Of a DNA stretch of 64,000 nt, positions 61,111-64,000 are shown in pieces. Location: positions 15,294,310-15,358,309 of the forward strand of contig NC_092575.1 in assembly GCF_037975245.1 (NCBI RefSeq), in the 5' to 3' direction. The number at the start of each line of letters is the position of its first letter. Position 1 is the stretch's first letter. The position numbers and the translations under genes were made by a program. Source of the DNA: Apostichopus japonicus (Eukaryota > Echinodermata > Holothuroidea > Aspidochirotida > Stichopodidae). The notes under the pieces are model-generated. The model searched no databases and had not been told where the DNA came from. It saw only the letters and a program-made list of their open reading frames with translations.

Positions 61111-61999
61111 AATGTATGGTTCACAATTGACTCATATATAATTAAGTAGACAGTAAAGTGTTGCATCTTTGATCAGTTTCATCATCTTACTGATGCCACG
61201 TTAGTTCTGTTAGACGTAAGAAAGTTGAAAATATTTTTCATAACTTTCTCCATGTAGATACAGAATACTATTTTATTCACTGCATTGATATAAACATAAT
61301 CCTGAACTGGAAGTAGCAAAAAAGTAATACCCTATTAATGGATTAATGAACTATTCATTGTCTCCATGCATGGTTCCAATGATTTTTACTTCTAATCTTT
61401 CTGAGTGAAACATGCAGAAGATTAAAAAGACTAAAAAATGTTATACAGAACAAACTAGAGGAATTAAGCAATACTTTACAACGGTGTTTAATGATTCAGT
61501 GGGCTCAAATATCCGTAATAATTAAAATGATGATACTTTTGTTCCTCTAAAATACCCAAAGTAACCTAATTTTGACCGTGATGACAAAATGGGACCATCT
61601 ATTCACCAGGGGTTCCAATACATACGAGGTATGTATTTACACGGACTTTTCACTCTGCTGACCTCAAATGACTTTTGGCCTTATGAAAAACAAATTCCTG
61701 CACGTAAATCTTTTACCAAAATAATTCTAAGCCAATTTGCCAAACTCTCTCATAATGATGTTAATAGTAGCCTATATATGTGCACATCAGTTTGACATGT
61801 GCAAATGATATAACCATATCAAATTTGAAGGGGAAAAAAAGATTTGGGGATTTGAAGTTTTTACCCTAATTAATCAGTGATATGAGAACCAAAATCATTA
61901 GGGTTCAACTTATACACCATGGGTCATGCACCCATAGTGTATATATGGTAACGATCACTCATTCCCGTTTCGAGTTATTGTCCAGAACATTTTCTTGTT

Positions 62000-63268
62000 T
62001 GATTAAGGTTAGTTAAAAATGTTGATAAGACTAACGTTCTCAGTTATACCCAACTAATATGACGTTGATGTTGTGGAGTTCGGACACAATTCGCACTCCA
62101 TGCTTACCTTTTCTGTCCAAGACGATGTTATGAGATGTATCACTGTTGGCATGCCTTATATCGAATTCGAATTTCAAAGATGAGGGGAGTCTCACCAGTA
62201 TGCCCTTCCATACTGGTTACATTTTCCAAATGGTCTACACTCTACAGTCTCCCAGTCGAATTGGGTTCCTAGGCACATACTATAACTGTTGTAGATTTCG
62301 TTTATAATGTTATTACATATAATTATGTTTAGAGCAGGGGAAGCGCGAGCAGAAATGGGAGGGGGATTTAGCATGAAGAAATGTATGTTTTTAAAGTCGA
62401 ATTGAATCAATATCAGCAAAAGTAATTAAGAAAGTGTACATGTGTTGCAAAATGATTGGAAAGAAACATATATAGGCTTATGCTGCAGTTGTAGCTCACG
62501 AGTACACGCTTGATAATTATGTGCCTCCGTGTATATACAAAGACCATACGGACTACACTGAAGGATTACAATGATAAAGTACTAAATACTTTCACTTCAT
62601 GTTTATGGGTAGATCTTTCATAATATATTTACCACTGTACTTTCTTTTTCAGTAAGGATCCATACGTTCTCATGCACTCTATTTACAATGGTGGTATCAG
62701 TAACGGTTCTTGTAGACAGAGGAACCCAGGGAAACAAAAATCGGTAGATAATGGAACTACTAAAGCAGCGGGCTGTAAGCAAACATCGATAAAAAGTGCG
62801 AACAGCCCGCGTGTAAAAACGTAGTTATTCTGATTGTGAGTTCCTTGATAAGAGAAAAATCAGGTGTTTAGTTAATTGTAATTGAGATGCCCGTGCTCGG
62901 GAGACGGGACCCCTCCCTGAATACACCCCTGCAAAGTTACGACTCTAAACATCTTAACGATAACTCGAGTTATATTCCGACCTATATCCTTGGTTGGATA
63001 GAGGCAGTATAATCGCGGTGTTGTTCACCAGTAGAACCTCCACCAGGGATAATTATGTGACGCACAGTAGATAGAGAGGTCCCTCGCATTAAGCACTAGC
63101 ATTGTAATGATACATTTAAGGCACTTTCACCTATGGCTAATGTTAGGTGTATAATTTATTAAAAACTGCACTGTCTTTTCTGGGTGATGAGTCATACGGT
63201 TTCATGCACTGCAACAGCAATTTCAGATTTTCTGGAAGAGAGGCCAATGAGACAAGTATCGGTATATA
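62000..63268. repeat. Receptor 3'-flank blocks preceding fragment D
   Basis: 62000-62830 matches 51590-52440 and 43660-44340. 62980-63268 matches 52600-52860. These sequences normally lie downstream of a receptor gene but here run directly into the middle of an exon 3. Confidence 0.75.
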
Positions 63269-63860
63269 CTTAAGACTTCGCAATATACTACAGAAGGAAA
63301 CCTTTCATTGACTTACACGAGGAAGGAGGATTTTACACAAAGTACTAAACCGACTATCACTAAGAACGGCACAGTAACTTTTGCGACTTCTCAATATACA
63401 ACAGAAAGAAACAGTTCATTGACTTACACGACGTCAAAGGAAGAAACAACTATCATGTCTACATCTTCTGTAAAAATGAATTCTACGCGGGACCAGACAA
63501 AAGTCACTACTCCAGACGATGGAATTACCGCAATCGTCTCCACAGCATATACTGGAAAAAAAAGTCACACTGCCTGCTACTATGATCTTTGTGGTCATAC
63601 TCGCAGCTTTCATTGTCATTCTTATTTTCATTGTACTTGTTTTGTCAAGGAAAATTTTGAAGATCAAGCGAAAGCGTTCCGCAGAGAAGGAAGAATGGAT
63701 AAATCCTATTTATGAAGGATTTGAAGAAGGAAAGGAAAGAGATGGATCTACTGAGCACGAGATGTCTATCATAGCTAGTCAACCGGATCAAGAAAGTTTG
63801 GATGATGGAGTGTATCATTACGTAGTTACTAGCAATAGCAAACCTATACATGAATCCTAG
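63269..63860 (+). pseudogene. Receptor fragment D: truncated, frameshifted exon 3 of the A/B type
   Basis: Begins abruptly at AAGACTTCGCAATATACTAC (matching 42630 of A). It lacks exons 1, 2 and the domain-2 part. It encodes almost two 37-residue stalk repeats, TTPDDGITAIVSTAYTGKK, then TM, KRKRS, NPIY and GVYHYVV tail to a stop at 63858-63860. An eight-A run (about 63556-63563) has one base too many, shifting the frame just before the TM. The tail reads on correctly in the next frame. Either a pseudogene or a homopolymer assembly error on a partial gene. Confidence 0.8.
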
Positions 63861-64000
63861 AACTTCATAACAGTTGTCGTTATCGTAAAGAAGATTAATT
63901 AAGGCAAACATTTATCAAGTTAATAACAAGGACAACGAAACTGCTAAGAACTCAATCTTTTCTGAACATTTTATTTCACTAAAGTTGTAAGTTGATTTGT

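Larger units (their letters stand above)
57660..61999. other. Spacer with decayed retroelements
   Basis: No host gene supportable. Contains an uninterrupted paralog of the 35.5 kb MITE site (58400-58590), a Ty3/gypsy gag remnant, a possible small MITE (about 60090-60395) and a LINE 3' end. The open frame 58736-59116 has no recognisable domain. Confidence 0.5.

Overview
The window is animal nuclear DNA: AT-rich, intron-rich, with GT-AG introns and several transposon and SINE families. Best guess is a marine invertebrate deuterostome such as an echinoderm (possibly a holothurian). That guess rests on general character (a single FET gene, a SINE with a tRNA head and CTTGGGCAAGATGC/GGGTTAAATGGGTACC body, hAT-type MITEs) and is not proven.

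Left part (1-4271, minus strand): the 5' part of an uncharacterised basic, Ser/Arg/Lys-rich protein gene. Three phase-0 exons are visible and the gene runs off the window at base 1. About 5.4 kb of repeat-bearing intergenic DNA follows.

Centre (about 9700-34569, minus strand): one complete FET-family RNA-binding protein gene (FUS/EWSR1/TAF15/cabeza type). It splices in frame from 17 coding exons into 543 aa: SYGQ/G-rich low-complexity N-terminus, RGG patch, RRM, RGG, RanBP2-type zinc finger, RGG, and an ...RRGRPY C-terminus. Its introns hold most of the mobile elements. Two hAT-type insertions, each with a perfect 8-bp target-site duplication, sit directly on 5' splice donors. An inverted-repeat array lies just upstream of its start codon.

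Right part (about 38.9-64 kb, plus strand): a tandem array of closely related receptor-like genes that I cannot match to a named family. Three are intact by splicing (A 485 aa, B 365 aa, C 385 aa). One is a decayed exon-3 pseudogene between A and B. One is a 5'-truncated, frameshifted fragment at the right end. Each intact gene has three exons: signal peptide plus V-type Ig-like domain; first half of a second Cys-rich Ig-like domain; then the rest of that domain, a Thr/Ser-rich stalk, one transmembrane helix and a cytoplasmic tail. The ectodomains are shared but there are two different transmembrane/tail types. One carries NPIY and a terminal GxYHxVV. The other has tandem IYPST..DN.DIEY repeats and YDEI. 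The stalk varies by a 37-residue repeat. The pseudogene joins a stalk of one type to a tail of the other, so segments have been exchanged within the array. This array is the strongest candidate for an undescribed, possibly immune-type, receptor system.

Mobile and repetitive DNA includes: hAT-like MITEs with 8-bp TSDs (827-1227, 11564-12567, 31653-32366, 33422-34115, 35537-35906), TA-flanked MITEs in introns of receptors A and C, tRNA-derived SINEs, LINE 3' ends, a Penelope-like GIY-YIG remnant, a Ty3/gypsy gag remnant, (TA)n tracts, and a tRNA-headed element carrying a type-I hammerhead ribozyme motif at 47756-47809. All splice models and identities were worked out by hand, with no transcript data or database search.
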